Part shown: positions 1 through 7,900 of the stretch, piece by piece
Layout: the number at the start of each line of letters is the position of its first letter
Position numbering within the stretch: position 1 is the first letter of the stretch
NCBI GenBank assembly: GCA_036506795.1
Contig: DASXRC010000116.1
Span: 1-28,780 of the forward strand
Source: DASXRC01 sp036506795
Lineage (GTDB): Bacteria; Actinomycetota; Actinomycetes; Mycobacteriales; Micromonosporaceae
Direction of reading: 5' to 3'
Length of the DNA stretch: 28,780 bases
Notes under the pieces: model-generated
Database searches by the model: none
The model's input: only the letters and a program-made list of their open reading frames with translations
What the model was told of the DNA's origin: nothing
Program-made: the position numbers and the translations under genes

Positions 1-2199
1 GGACAGCGTGCGCACCCCGCGGCGTAGACCGGCGTCGTGGTGGTCCACGACGTAGAACTCGCCCTTGGCGTGCACCAGCTCGTACTGCCCGGCCGACAGC
101 TCCCGCAGGATCCGCGACGCACCGTCCACGAGCAGGTCCAGCGCCTCCTCGAGCAGCCACCGCTCGAAGTTGTTGGCCCGCAGGTGCCCGGCGAGCGCCT
201 TGGCGACCCGGCCGGCGCGCTCGTGCTCGGCCCGCTGCCGCAGAAGCTCTTCGGCCTGCGCGCGGCGCTCCTCGAGCCGCCGCCGCTCGGCCTCGGCGCG
301 TTCGACGGCCACCGCCGCCGCTCGTGCATAGGCACCCTCGTCCGTCCGCCGCCCGGGCGGATCCACGCCCGCCGCTGCGAACAGCGCGGCGAGCCGGTCC
401 CGCGCCGCGGCCACGGCGGCCTCCGCGGTGGTCACCGCCGTCGCGGCGGTCGTACGCCTCCCGCGCCGACTCTCCACTTCGGACGCCGCCCAGTCAGCCA
501 GTACGGTCCACGCGGCGGCGAGATCGTCCCGATCGGCCGGTGGCGGGGCCAGGGCGGCGAGCCGGTCGCGGGTGCGGTCGAAGTAGCGCCACGCGGCTCG
601 CAGCCGATCCTCCGTGGCGTCCACTCCGGCCTGGGCGCGGCGGTACGCCTCGCGCGCCTCGCGCAGCGCCTCCACCGCGTCCGCCAGCGCGGCCTGCAGG
701 GTGCCGATGCCCGCCAGCTCGCGGCGTAGCGTCGTCGGCCTGGGGGACTCGGCGAGCAGACCGTCCAGCTCGGCGACGCGGTCAGCGAGCTGCGCGTGCT
801 GGGCGCGGGCGGTGGCGAGCGCACGGTCGAGATCGCGCACCGCGCGGTCGTGCTCCACGACGGCATCGGCGGCCGCATCGGCGGCCGCCCGGGCGGCCTG
901 GCCGGCGGCCCGGGTCGCAGCGACCGCGGACTCCGCGGGCAGCTCCGGCACCTCGTGCACCGGTTGGGCGCAGACCGGGCACGGCGCGCCGACGGTCAGC
1001 TGCGCGCGCAGCCCAGCGGCACGGTCGGCCGCCTGTGCCTCCTGGTACGCCCGACGCGCTTCATCCAGGGCCGCGGCGGCCGCCGCCGCCTGGGCCTCCG
1101 CGGTGCTCAGGGCGGCCGCCGCGGCCACATGCTCGGCCTCCGCCTCGGCGACCGCCGTCGCGACCACCTCCAGCTGCCCGGTCAGCTTGGCGCGCTCGTC
1201 GTGGTGCCTGAGCAGCATCCGCAGCGCGGTGGCATCGCCGGCTCCGGCCAGCTCGCCGCGGAGTTTGTCCTCCCGGTCCTCGGCGGCGTGCACGGCGGCA
1301 CCGGCGTCGACGACCGCGGTGCGGGCGGCCGCGACCGCCGCCGCCAGCGAGGTCGCCTCGGCGGGCGCCCCGATGGCGGCGAGAAGGGCCATCTCGGCGT
1401 CGAGCCCGGCCAGTTCCGCGACGGCCGAGGCCGCGTCGCGTTGCGCCTCGGCGAGTCCCGGCACCGCGGCCTCGACCGCGGTGGCGAACTCGCGGATGGC
1501 GGCCACTCGGTCGGCCGCCTCGGCGAGGGCCGCGTCATCGACGGCGTCGAGGCCGCCGAGCAGCTGGTCGGTGGCGGCCAGCCGAGCGTCCGCCTGCGTG
1601 GCGGTCGCGGCGGCCCGCTCCCGGACGTGCTCGTAGACGGACAGGCCCAGGAGGTTGACGAGGATCTGCTGCCGGGTGGCTGGTTTGGCGTGCAGGAACT
1701 CGGCGAACTCGCCCTGCGGCAGCACCACACAGGTCGTGAACTGCTCGTACGGCAGGCCGACCGCGTCGAGCACGGCGGTCTCCATCTCGCCCGGCGTGCC
1801 GGCCAGCACCTCACCCAGGTCCTCGGGGGCGAGCCCGTCGTCGAGTCTGCGTAAGTCGAACCCGGTTGGCAGCAGCTCGAGCCCGGCGCCGGTCGTCTTC
1901 GCGTTGCCCTTGCCGTCGCGGCGCACTACGCGGGTGGCCAGGTAGCGCGATCCGCCCGATTCAAATACCAGACGGACGCGGGCCTCGGTGGCCGACGGGG
2001 CCAGCGCGTTCGCCACGCCGCGGCGGTCGGCCCAGCGCGGCACCGTCCCATACAGGGCGAAGCAGATCCCGTCCAGCACGCTGGACTTCCCCGAGCCCGT
2101 CGGGCCGACGAGCGCGAAGAAGTCCGCGTCGGTGAAGTCGACGGTTGTCTCATCCCGGAACACGGTGAACCCGGCCAGGTCAAGTCGCAGGGGCCTCAT
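1..2199 (-). CDS. sbcC: Exonuclease SbcC, ATPase subunit (partial, C-terminus outside window)
   Basis: SbcC is the Rad50-like SMC-type ATPase of the SbcCD complex, which processes DNA ends and hairpins. 733 codons are present. Visible elements are the Walker A GPTGSGKSS at residues 32-40, the Q-loop LPQGEF near residue 162, long Ala/Arg/Glu-rich coiled-coil stretches, and the zinc-hook CPVC at residues 407-410 (bases 970-981). The frame is open to base 1, where it ends ...RGVRTLS, the first residues of the LSGGE signature. Walker B and the D-loop therefore lie to the left of the window and roughly 90 residues are missing (inferred from the family). The ATG start at 2199 has a strong GAGGAGG ribosome site 7 nt upstream inside sbcD, and its ATGA overlaps the sbcD stop. 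Identification is firm. Confidence 0.95.
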   Translation of the reverse strand, partial: MRPLRLDLAGFTVFRDETTVDFTDADFFALVGPTGSGKSSVLDGICFALYGTVPRWADRRGVANALAPSATEARVRLVFESGGSRYLATRVVRRDGKGNAKTTGAGLELLPTGFDLRRLDDGLAPEDLGEVLAGTPGEMETAVLDAVGLPYEQFTTCVVLPQGEFAEFLHAKPATRQQILVNLLGLSVYEHVRERAAATATQADARLAATDQLLGGLDAVDDAALAEAADRVAAIREFATAVEAAVPGLAEAQRDAASAVAELAGLDAEMALLAAIGAPAEATSLAAAVAAARTAVVDAGAAVHAAEDREDKLRGELAGAGDATALRMLLRHHDERAKLTGQLEVVATAVAEAEAEHVAAAAALSTAEAQAAAAAAALDEARRAYQEAQAADRAAGLRAQLTVGAPCPVCAQPVHEVPELPAESAVAATRAAGQAARAAADAAADAVVEHDRAVRDLDRALATARAQHAQLADRVAELDGLLAESPRPTTLRRELAGIGTLQAALADAVEALREAREAYRRAQAGVDATEDRLRAAWRYFDRTRDRLAALAPPPADRDDLAAAWTVLADWAASEVESRRGRRTTAATAVTTAEAAVAAARDRLAALFAAAGVDPPGRRTDEGAYARAAAVAVERAEAERRRLEERRAQAEELLRQRAEHERAGRVAKALAGHLRANNFERWLLEEALDLLVDGASRILRELSAGQYELVHAKGEFYVVDHHDAGLRRGVRTLS

Positions 2200-3344
2200 C
2201 CGCTGACCTCCTCGTACAGCCGGTCGAAGAGGTCGCGGACGCCGTCATCGTCGGCGTGGCCGGTGCTGCGCAGGTAGTCGGCGAACAGCTCCCGCGCGGA
2301 CCGACCGGTCCGTCGGGCGGTTGGCGCCGATGGCGCGGTCGGGGCGAACTCCGGGTCGATGCGGACCTCCAGCGCGCGGGGCAGCAGCGACTGCACCTCC
2401 TCCCGCAGGCCGGCGCGGGGCGTCTCCCGCACGTAGACCCGCAGCCAGGCGTCGCCGGCGTCTATCGTGGACAGCTCGGCCAGCGAGCCGCGGACGGTAC
2501 GCAACGGGGTTACAGCGGTCAGCGCCACCTCGTGGACCCTCGCCGCCGTCCGCGTCGTCACGTCGACGATCGTGACGGAGGGCGTGTTCTCCTCCTCGCC
2601 GAAGTCGATGGCCAGTGGGCTGCCGCTGTACCGGATGGGGCACGGGCCGAGCACCGGCTGCGCCCGGTGCAGGTGGCCCAGCGCGACGTAGTGTGCGCTG
2701 GGCGGGAAAACCGTGGCCGGCACCGCGTACCCGAGCACGGTCTGTGCCTCGCGCTCGCCGCCACCCATCCGGGCTCCGACGACCGTCAGGTGGGCGGCGA
2801 CGAGGTTGACGCCGTCGGACTCGGCGAACGGCTTGGTGAGATTGGCGATCAGCCGACCCACGTGGTCGGCGTACGTCTGGCTCGCCTCGGCGGCGGTGAG
2901 CTCGTACATCTCGGTGGCGCGCACGGCGTACCGCTGGGAAAGGAACGGGAGGGCGACCAGCCGCCAGCGCTCGCCCGCCGCGGTGGTCCCGCTCAGGACC
3001 AGGTCGTCGGCGCTGTCGCGCACGGTGCCGCGCAGTGCGATGCCGGCCGCCTCCGCCCACGGGCGCAGCGCGTCCAGGGCAGGCCCGTTGTCGTGGTTGC
3101 CGCCGATCGCGACCACCTGAGCGCCGGTGCCACGCAGCGCCGAGAGGGCCCGAGTGACGATCTTCGTGGCGTCCGCGGTCGGCGCGGCGCTGTCGTACAG
3201 GTCGCCGGCGACGATGACTAGATCTGGGCGCTCGGCCCGGGCCACGTCGACGATCTGCGCCAGCACGGCGAGGTGTTCGTCCACCCGGGACTGTCCCTTG
3301 AGGACCTTGCCAACGTGCCAGTCGGACGTGTGCAGAATTCTCAT
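2196..3344 (-). CDS. sbcD: Exonuclease SbcD, nuclease subunit
   Basis: Mre11-like metallophosphoesterase, the nuclease partner of SbcC. The 382 residues carry all expected metal-binding motifs: SDWH (D8, H10), GDLYD (D48), GGNHDN (N83, H84) and a downstream GHLH motif. The length is normal for the family. The start is ATG at 3344, preceded by GGTGGAG. It begins 14 nt after the stop of the HerA-like gene and overlaps sbcC by 4 bases, so the three genes are probably one transcript. The end of the protein is rich in Ala/Pro/Thr before a short C-terminal helix, as is common in actinobacterial SbcD. Confidence 0.95.
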   Translation of the reverse strand: MRILHTSDWHVGKVLKGQSRVDEHLAVLAQIVDVARAERPDLVIVAGDLYDSAAPTADATKIVTRALSALRGTGAQVVAIGGNHDNGPALDALRPWAEAAGIALRGTVRDSADDLVLSGTTAAGERWRLVALPFLSQRYAVRATEMYELTAAEASQTYADHVGRLIANLTKPFAESDGVNLVAAHLTVVGARMGGGEREAQTVLGYAVPATVFPPSAHYVALGHLHRAQPVLGPCPIRYSGSPLAIDFGEEENTPSVTIVDVTTRTAARVHEVALTAVTPLRTVRGSLAELSTIDAGDAWLRVYVRETPRAGLREEVQSLLPRALEVRIDPEFAPTAPSAPTARRTGRSARELFADYLRSTGHADDDGVRDLFDRLYEEVSG

Positions 3345-3358
3345 GCCCGCTCCACCGG

Positions 3359-5224
3359 CTAGAACGGGATGTCGTCGTCGGCCAGGCGGCTACCCGACCG
3401 GCTGCCCACGACCGCGAACGGGTCCGCGGCCTGCACGATCGAGCGGAGGGTGTGCGACGGTGGCGCGCCGGCCTCGGACACCCGGGTGGCCCAGGCCGGG
3501 AACGGAAACTCCACGCACAGCGGCACGGGGATGTCCGGCTGGCTGACGAACATCGTGCCCGGCCTGGCCAGCAGAGCCCGTTGCCGCTGGCTCGGCGGCA
3601 GGAAGCCGTACTCCGCGCGGGTCGCCTCGGCCGGGTCCAGCCGGCCGACCACCTTGATGGCGGAGTTCGTCACGATGCGCCTCTCCACCTCGCTCGCGGT
3701 CTGCTGTGCGCCGATCAGGATCACGCCGAGCGACCGGCCGCGCTCGGAGATGTCGAGGAGCACCTCCTTGATGGGGGAGGAGCCCTCCCGCGGCGCGTAC
3801 TTGTTTAGCTCGTCGAGCACGACGAACAGCAGCGGCTTGGTGGTGCCGGTCCGTTCCTTGCGCTCGAACTCGCTCTTCAGCGTCACGCCGACGGCGAACC
3901 GCTGGGCCCTATCCGGCAGGTTGTGCAGGTCGACGACCGTCACCTGTGCGCTCTCTGCGGTGTTGATCTGATGCGGCCGCCTCGTCGCCAGATCACCGCG
4001 GACCAGACGGGTGAGGTCCTTTTTGGACGCGATGAGGCGGCGCACGAACGCGTTGACCGTGCCGAGACCCATGGCGGAGCCGGCCCAGGCGCCGCGGGTG
4101 GCATCGTCGGCGAGCCGCTCCACGATGTGGTCGACGAGTTCCGGGTACGAGTGCACGCGCGCTCCGTCGATGGTCACGGCGCCGTCGGCCGGCTGGGCCG
4201 CCCGCGAGAGGTACGCCGCGACCGAGTGCACGACCATGGTGTACTGCGCGCGCTCCTCGTCGGCGTCCGCGAACACATACGGCAGGAGCCGCTCCGCACA
4301 GAACTCGGACAGCGTCCAGTAAAACGCGTCGACACCGGCGTGCCGGCTGCTGACGTCGGGCGCGCCCGAGGCGTCGCCGGCTCGTGGCGGCGCGTACACC
4401 CGCACGTCGGGGAACGCGCCGGCGGGCAGGCCCAGCCGGGCGTACGCCGCGGTCGTCGACTCGTCGAGCTTGGTGTTGGGGTGGTCGAGAAAGAGCAGAT
4501 CCTCGCCCTTCACATTGAAGATGAGCGCCTTCGCGTTGACTCCGTCGGCACCGAGCACCCCGGACCGGAACACCGAATAGAGCAGGAAGGTGGCGAAGCT
4601 CGTCTTCGTCGCCACCCCCGACACCCCGGAGATGGACACGTGCGCGCCCGCCCGCCCGTCCAGGAAGTCCGCGTTGAGCACCACCGGCGCTCCGTCGCGA
4701 CCGGACCCGATGGGGATACGCCGGTCCATCCGGTCAAAGTGGAGCGCCTCCGCGCGGGCGCCGCCCTGCGCCCGGTGCACGATCGCGCCCGGCGCCGGCG
4801 GCACATAGACCTCGGGGTCGACCCGGGTGGTGGTGACCTCTGCCGCCTCCTGAACCTGGGCCGGCAGCGTGCCGCCGGCGATCGCGAACACGTCGGAATC
4901 GAACTGGGCGCCCTCGTGCCGGGCGCGCACGGCGGTGACCACACCCGCGATGCGCACGGAGTCCCCGTCGGGCAGCTCCCGCGTCGTCACGACGACGTCG
5001 TCGAGCTGCAGGTAGCTGCCGGGCGCGACCGCCGTCCAGAACAGCAGCGGGGTAGCGTCCGTCGTGCCGAGCACGCGCCCGACGGGCTCGCCGGGGCTCG
5101 CGATGGCGTCTGGTGGCTCGAGGGGATCTGGTCGCACGAGGAGATCGTGCCGCATGGGTCCGACAGCGGGGGCGCGACGCGTCGGAGCGATGGGGTTGGC
5201 ATTCGCCACACCCAGCTTTTCCAC
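3359..5224 (-). CDS. HerA-like (DUF87) DNA translocase/ATPase
   Basis: About 621 residues resembling HerA/DUF87 ATPases, hexameric DNA translocases that work with nucleases in end resection. An N-terminal beta-rich region (about residues 35-150, HAS-barrel-like by inference) precedes the ATPase core. The P-loop region reads SGVSGVATKTS with Lys207. It lacks the usual Gly just before the Lys, so it is a variant Walker A. Walker B is LLFVVLDELNKY with D471-E472. It is followed by GVILIGAQQTASEV and NSAIKVVGRLD, both typical of HerA. The gene leads the operon with sbcD and sbcC. The start is uncertain: GTG 5224 has no good ribosome site and overlaps a DnaA-box-like sequence. GTG 5209 or ATG 5155 (MRHDLLVRP) are alternatives. 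No NurA nuclease gene is visible in the window. Confidence 0.8.
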   Translation of the reverse strand: MEKLGVANANPIAPTRRAPAVGPMRHDLLVRPDPLEPPDAIASPGEPVGRVLGTTDATPLLFWTAVAPGSYLQLDDVVVTTRELPDGDSVRIAGVVTAVRARHEGAQFDSDVFAIAGGTLPAQVQEAAEVTTTRVDPEVYVPPAPGAIVHRAQGGARAEALHFDRMDRRIPIGSGRDGAPVVLNADFLDGRAGAHVSISGVSGVATKTSFATFLLYSVFRSGVLGADGVNAKALIFNVKGEDLLFLDHPNTKLDESTTAAYARLGLPAGAFPDVRVYAPPRAGDASGAPDVSSRHAGVDAFYWTLSEFCAERLLPYVFADADEERAQYTMVVHSVAAYLSRAAQPADGAVTIDGARVHSYPELVDHIVERLADDATRGAWAGSAMGLGTVNAFVRRLIASKKDLTRLVRGDLATRRPHQINTAESAQVTVVDLHNLPDRAQRFAVGVTLKSEFERKERTGTTKPLLFVVLDELNKYAPREGSSPIKEVLLDISERGRSLGVILIGAQQTASEVERRIVTNSAIKVVGRLDPAEATRAEYGFLPPSQRQRALLARPGTMFVSQPDIPVPLCVEFPFPAWATRVSEAGAPPSHTLRSIVQAADPFAVVGSRSGSRLADDDIPF

Positions 5225-5257
5225 ACGCTCGGCGGCCGTTCCCCATCGTTATCCACA
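5217..5257 (+). promoter_or_regulatory. Two DnaA-box-like 9-mers upstream of the HerA-like operon
   Basis: TTTTCCACA at 5217-5225 and TTATCCACA at 5249-5257 both match the TTWTNCACA consensus. They lie in the same orientation, 32 bases apart, in the short region between the HerA-like gene and the toxin-antitoxin promoter. The match is seen directly. Binding by DnaA is inference, and there is no oriC context (no dnaA/dnaN, no cluster of boxes). Confidence 0.35.
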
Positions 5258-5273
5258 GGCGTACGGCCACCGC

Positions 5274-5306
5274 TTGCGTGATCTTATGCGATCACCCTAG
5301 CGTGAT
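5274..5306 (+). promoter_or_regulatory. Promoter/operator of the toxin-antitoxin pair
   Basis: A -35 TTGCGT (5274-5279) and -10 TAGCGT (5298-5303) are 18 bases apart. The -10 ends 6 nt before the antitoxin ATG at 5310, so the transcript is probably leaderless. Between the boxes lies the inverted repeat GTGATC (5278-5283) / GATCAC (5290-5295), and GCGTGAT occurs twice in direct orientation (5276-5282 and 5300-5306). Ribbon-helix-helix antitoxins usually bind such repeats to autoregulate. That role here is inferred. Confidence 0.55.
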
Positions 5307-5309
5307 GGT

Positions 5310-5546
5310 ATGGCGACACGACGGTTCAGCATCACGCTCCCCGAGGACGTGGCTGCCCACCTCGACACGGTGGAGAACGCGTCCGCCTACATCGCCGAGG
5401 CCATCCGGCTCCGAATGCGCCGGCAGCGCACGCGGGAGATGCTCGCGGCGCATGGTTTCACTGTCACCGACGAGGGCGTGGCCCGGATGCGGGAACGCGT
5501 GCGGGCACTCGAGGCCCGGCGCGCGAAGCGGGGTCGGGCGGCGTGA
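5310..5546 (+). CDS. Ribbon-helix-helix antitoxin (VapB/CopG-like)
   Basis: A 78-residue protein that begins RRFSITLPEDVAAHLD, the beta-strand and first helix of a ribbon-helix-helix DNA-binding domain. A second helix (about residues 24-40) follows, then a charged Arg-rich C-terminal tail, the part expected to bind and block the toxin. The next gene starts one base after its stop, the usual antitoxin-then-toxin order of type II modules. It is probably autoregulated through the repeats in its promoter. The ATG has no ribosome site, which fits a leaderless start. Confidence 0.8.
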   Translation: MATRRFSITLPEDVAAHLDTVENASAYIAEAIRLRMRRQRTREMLAAHGFTVTDEGVARMRERVRALEARRAKRGRAA

Positions 5547-5547
5547 G

Positions 5548-5952
5548 GTGCACGTCCAAGTCGTCTTCGACACCAGCGCTCTGCTCGCGTACGCACGGCT
5601 CGAAGACGTCGCCGTGGGCGAGCTGGTCGCAACGGTCGAGGAAGACGCCGACTCGACGGACTCGGCGCTGATAGGCATCCCTGCGGCCTGCGTGCTCGCC
5701 GCCTACTCAAAGCTCGCCCGCGACGACCGGGCCCGCTTGGCTCACTTCGCCGTCGGCGCCCGCGGCATCACCGTCATCCTGCCGCTGCTCGGCGGGGACA
5801 CACTCGCCGTGGCCGAGCTCGAGACCGAGCTGGGCGAACCCGGTCTGGGACATGCCGTGACCGAGGTTCGCAAGCATGCGGCCTGGCTCGCCACGTACGC
5901 CGGCCGGCGAGCTCGTCGAGTGCTGAGTGACGACGACATCCTCGATCTCTAG
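5548..5952 (+). CDS. PIN-like toxin of a type II toxin-antitoxin module
   Basis: 134 residues from GTG 5548. The start VQVVFDTSALLAYA matches the first strand and catalytic Asp (D8) of PIN-domain RNases (VapC family). The second motif, normally a Glu after a Pro-containing strand, reads GIPAACVLAAYSKL (residues 43-56) with no acidic residue. The C-terminal part has GHAVTEVRKHAAW and ends LSDDDILDL. The PIN assignment rests on the first motif, length and position after an antitoxin. Because the acidic set is incomplete, activity is uncertain and it may be a divergent or weakened RNase. Its stop shares the bases CTAG with the stop of the convergent reductase gene. Confidence 0.7.
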   Translation: MHVQVVFDTSALLAYARLEDVAVGELVATVEEDADSTDSALIGIPAACVLAAYSKLARDDRARLAHFAVGARGITVILPLLGGDTLAVAELETELGEPGLGHAVTEVRKHAAWLATYAGRRARRVLSDDDILDL

Positions 5953-6701
5953 GGTTCGCCGCGCGTCCGGGCGTACCTCAGCAGGAGCATGCCGTCCGCG
6001 GTGAGCACGCTGCGCAGTGCCATGCGCCGCACGGAGCTGGCGGATCCGGCGGTGATCCGCCCGGCGCCCGGGCCCGCCAACAGCGGCGACAGGGTCAGGC
6101 AGAGCTCGTCGACGAGGTCGGCGGCGGTGAGCGCACCGAACAGGTGTGGCCCGCCCTCGCACAACAGCTGACCGAGTCCGCGCTCGCGCAGCGCCGCCAC
6201 GGCGGCGCGCACATCCACCGTGGCGTCACCGACGGCGATGAAGTCGGCCACCGGCTCGAGCGCCGCCCGCCGGTCGGCCGGCGCGCCCGAGCACGTGAGC
6301 ACGATGGGACGGACCGGGGCCTCCGCGAACGCGCCCTGCGTGGGGTCGAGCTCCAGCCGGTTGGACACGACGACGAGGGTCGGGAGCTCGGCCAGCCCGC
6401 GGGCGCGCCGCCAGGCCCTGCGGGACTCGTCGAGGCGGACCGCGCCATACCCCTCGTGCCGCAGCGTGCCGGCGCCGACGAGGAGGCCGTCGCACGCCAT
6501 TCGCAGCTGCCCGAACACCCGTTTGTCGGCGTCGCTCGACAGCCCGGCGGAGAAGCCGTCCAGCTCGACGGCGCCATCCAGGCTGGTCACGAAGTTCACC
6601 CGCAGCCGTGGGGCCGAGCGGTCCTCCAGGTCGTACGCCGCGCCCAGCGCATCGTCGTCGAGCGACGCGATGTCGACGACTGTCTCCACGCGCGGTCCCA
6701 T
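5949..6701 (-). CDS. RibD C-terminal domain / pyrimidine reductase family protein
   Basis: A 250-residue stand-alone RibD_C domain, the dihydrofolate-reductase-like fold that in RibD reduces the aminopyrimidine of riboflavin synthesis with NADPH. Family signs are VNFVTSLDGAV (substrate-binding loop), CDGLLVGAGTLRHEGYG, and LLCEGGPHLFGAL followed by LVDELCLTLSPLLAG. There is no deaminase domain and there are no riboflavin genes nearby. Actinobacteria carry many such stand-alone proteins of unknown substrate, so a role in riboflavin synthesis should not be assumed. ATG 6701 is chosen because the family similarity begins shortly after it. The upstream ribosome site is weak, and extending further would overlap the divergent gene. 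Confidence 0.75.
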   Translation of the reverse strand: MGPRVETVVDIASLDDDALGAAYDLEDRSAPRLRVNFVTSLDGAVELDGFSAGLSSDADKRVFGQLRMACDGLLVGAGTLRHEGYGAVRLDESRRAWRRARGLAELPTLVVVSNRLELDPTQGAFAEAPVRPIVLTCSGAPADRRAALEPVADFIAVGDATVDVRAAVAALRERGLGQLLCEGGPHLFGALTAADLVDELCLTLSPLLAGPGAGRITAGSASSVRRMALRSVLTADGMLLLRYARTRGEP

Positions 6702-6776
6702 TATTCGCCCGGCGAGCCCGTCACCGGTGGCGTGGGCGCCGGCGTACGGTGCTGGCAGTCGCACCAGTTGCCGCCC

Positions 6777-6793
6777 CGACACTCCGAGTGTCG
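6777..6793 (+). repeat. Short perfect hairpin followed by TTTT
   Basis: CGACACT (6777-6783) and AGTGTCG (6787-6793) form a 7-bp stem with a 3-base loop, followed by CTTTT. It sits between two divergent genes, where a terminator is not expected. A further CGACAC copy follows a few bases later (about 6801-6806). It may be a terminator-like attenuator or an operator. The function is unknown. Confidence 0.4.
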
Positions 6794-6869
6794 CTTTTCC
6801 CGACACGCGCCGCAGATCATGGTCAAACCCTATGCGGCGGGGGTGACGGTCGGTCAAGAATGGGGGACC

Positions 6870-7415
6870 ATGCCGCGCGCCATATACCAGCTGAGGGTGA
6901 CACTGTCGGACGTGAGTCCGCCGGTGTGGCGGCGCGTGTTGGTCCCCGGGGGATACACGCTCGACCGGGTGCACCGGGTGATTCAGTACGCGATGGGGTG
7001 GCAGGGCTACCACCTCCACTCATTCGACATCGACGGCGTGCCGTACGGCGAGCCGGATCCGGACGGCGAGCTGGCGCTGCGCGACGAGCTGGACACGCGC
7101 CTGGATGCGGTGGCGGCCAAGGGCAGCCGGTTCCTCTACACCTATGACTTCGGCGACTGGTGGGAGCACGAGGTCGTCGTCGAGGACGTCTTCGCGGCCG
7201 ACCCGGAGGAGTACTACCCGATGTGTGAGGCCGGCCAGCGGGCCTGCCCGCCCGAGGACGTCGGCGGCGCGTTCGGTTACGCACAGCTCCTCGCGGCCCT
7301 CGACGACCCCGCGCACGTGGAGCACGAGCAGATGAAGTCGTGGCTCGGCCGCGACTTCGACCCCGAGGCGTTCGAGTCCGAGCGGGTCTCGACGCTGCTA
7401 CGCCGGCTCGCCTGA
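6870..7415 (+). CDS. Plasmid pRiA4b ORF-3-like family protein
   Basis: 181 residues. The start IYQLRVTLSDVSPPVWRRVLVP and the following DRVHRVIQYAMGWQGYHLHSF are the hallmark of the pRiA4b ORF-3 family, with FLYTYDFGDWWEHEVVVED and a C-terminal part ending near CPPEDVGG. The family is widespread and has no established biochemical role. The chosen ATG 6870 puts the conserved IYQL strand at the N-terminus. A GGGGGA stretch ends only 2 nt before it. An in-frame ATG at 6819 would add 17 unlikely residues. The gene is monocistronic as far as can be seen. Confidence 0.8.
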   Translation: MPRAIYQLRVTLSDVSPPVWRRVLVPGGYTLDRVHRVIQYAMGWQGYHLHSFDIDGVPYGEPDPDGELALRDELDTRLDAVAAKGSRFLYTYDFGDWWEHEVVVEDVFAADPEEYYPMCEAGQRACPPEDVGGAFGYAQLLAALDDPAHVEHEQMKSWLGRDFDPEAFESERVSTLLRRLA

Positions 7416-7566
7416 ACCCCGGGCGCGGCGTGCGGGTTCCGCCTGCGGCACTGGAGATCGCGGTTCTGGTAGCGCCACGTGCATTCCGCTCGGCGTGTCG
7501 TGCGGCAGATCGCGCTCAACCGACATAGAAGAAGTAGGCCGGCGATCCGGCGGGACCGCGATCTCG

Positions 7567-7899
7567 GCTGGGCGCGTCGACGGGGCCAACCGGTGGCGGC
7601 AGTTCTGGACCGTCACGCTGCCGTTGCTGCGCCCCACGCTCATCTTCGCGGTGATCCTCTCGACGATCGGGGGCATCCAGCTGTTCACCGAGCCGCTCAT
7701 CTTCGCCGGGAACATTCTGGGTGGCAACACACGGCAGTTCCAGACGGTCGCGATGTACATGTTCGAGAAGGGCATCGACAACCCCGACACCGCGGGCTAC
7801 GGCGCGGCGGTCGCGTGGGCGATCTTCGTCTTGATCATTCTGATCTCGCTGCTGAACTTCCTGCTCGTGCGCAGGTCCGTCCGAGGGGAGTCGCAATGA
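7567..7899 (+). pseudogene. 5'-truncated ABC sugar permease (MalF type) remnant
   Basis: Only the last third or so of a MalF-type permease remains. Similarity begins inside the EAA loop (GRVDGANRWRQFWTVTLPLL) and continues through two membrane segments to the stop at 7897-7899. The usual first ~200 residues, the promoter and the binding-protein gene are missing. The bases just upstream (7416-7566) read as no recognisable protein. The frame can be followed back to 7495 but without family similarity. The 3' end keeps the normal 4-base overlap with the next permease, so this was once an intact operon. Confidence 0.75.
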
Positions 7900-7900
7900 T

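Noticed and set aside
324..1854. Long open frames on the + strand opposite sbcC
   Set aside because: They are mirror frames of a GC-rich coiled-coil gene. Their products are Arg/Pro/Ala-rich with no family motifs, while the minus strand encodes clear SbcC motifs.
5217..5257. Replication origin suggested by DnaA-like boxes
   Set aside because: Only two boxes, no dnaA/dnaN/gyrB genes and no AT-rich unwinding region. A regulatory or chance occurrence is more likely.
5949..7019. Longer 356-residue version of the RibD-C reductase
   Set aside because: The extra N-terminal part overlaps the divergent pRiA4b-like gene and has no family similarity. ATG 6701 fits better.
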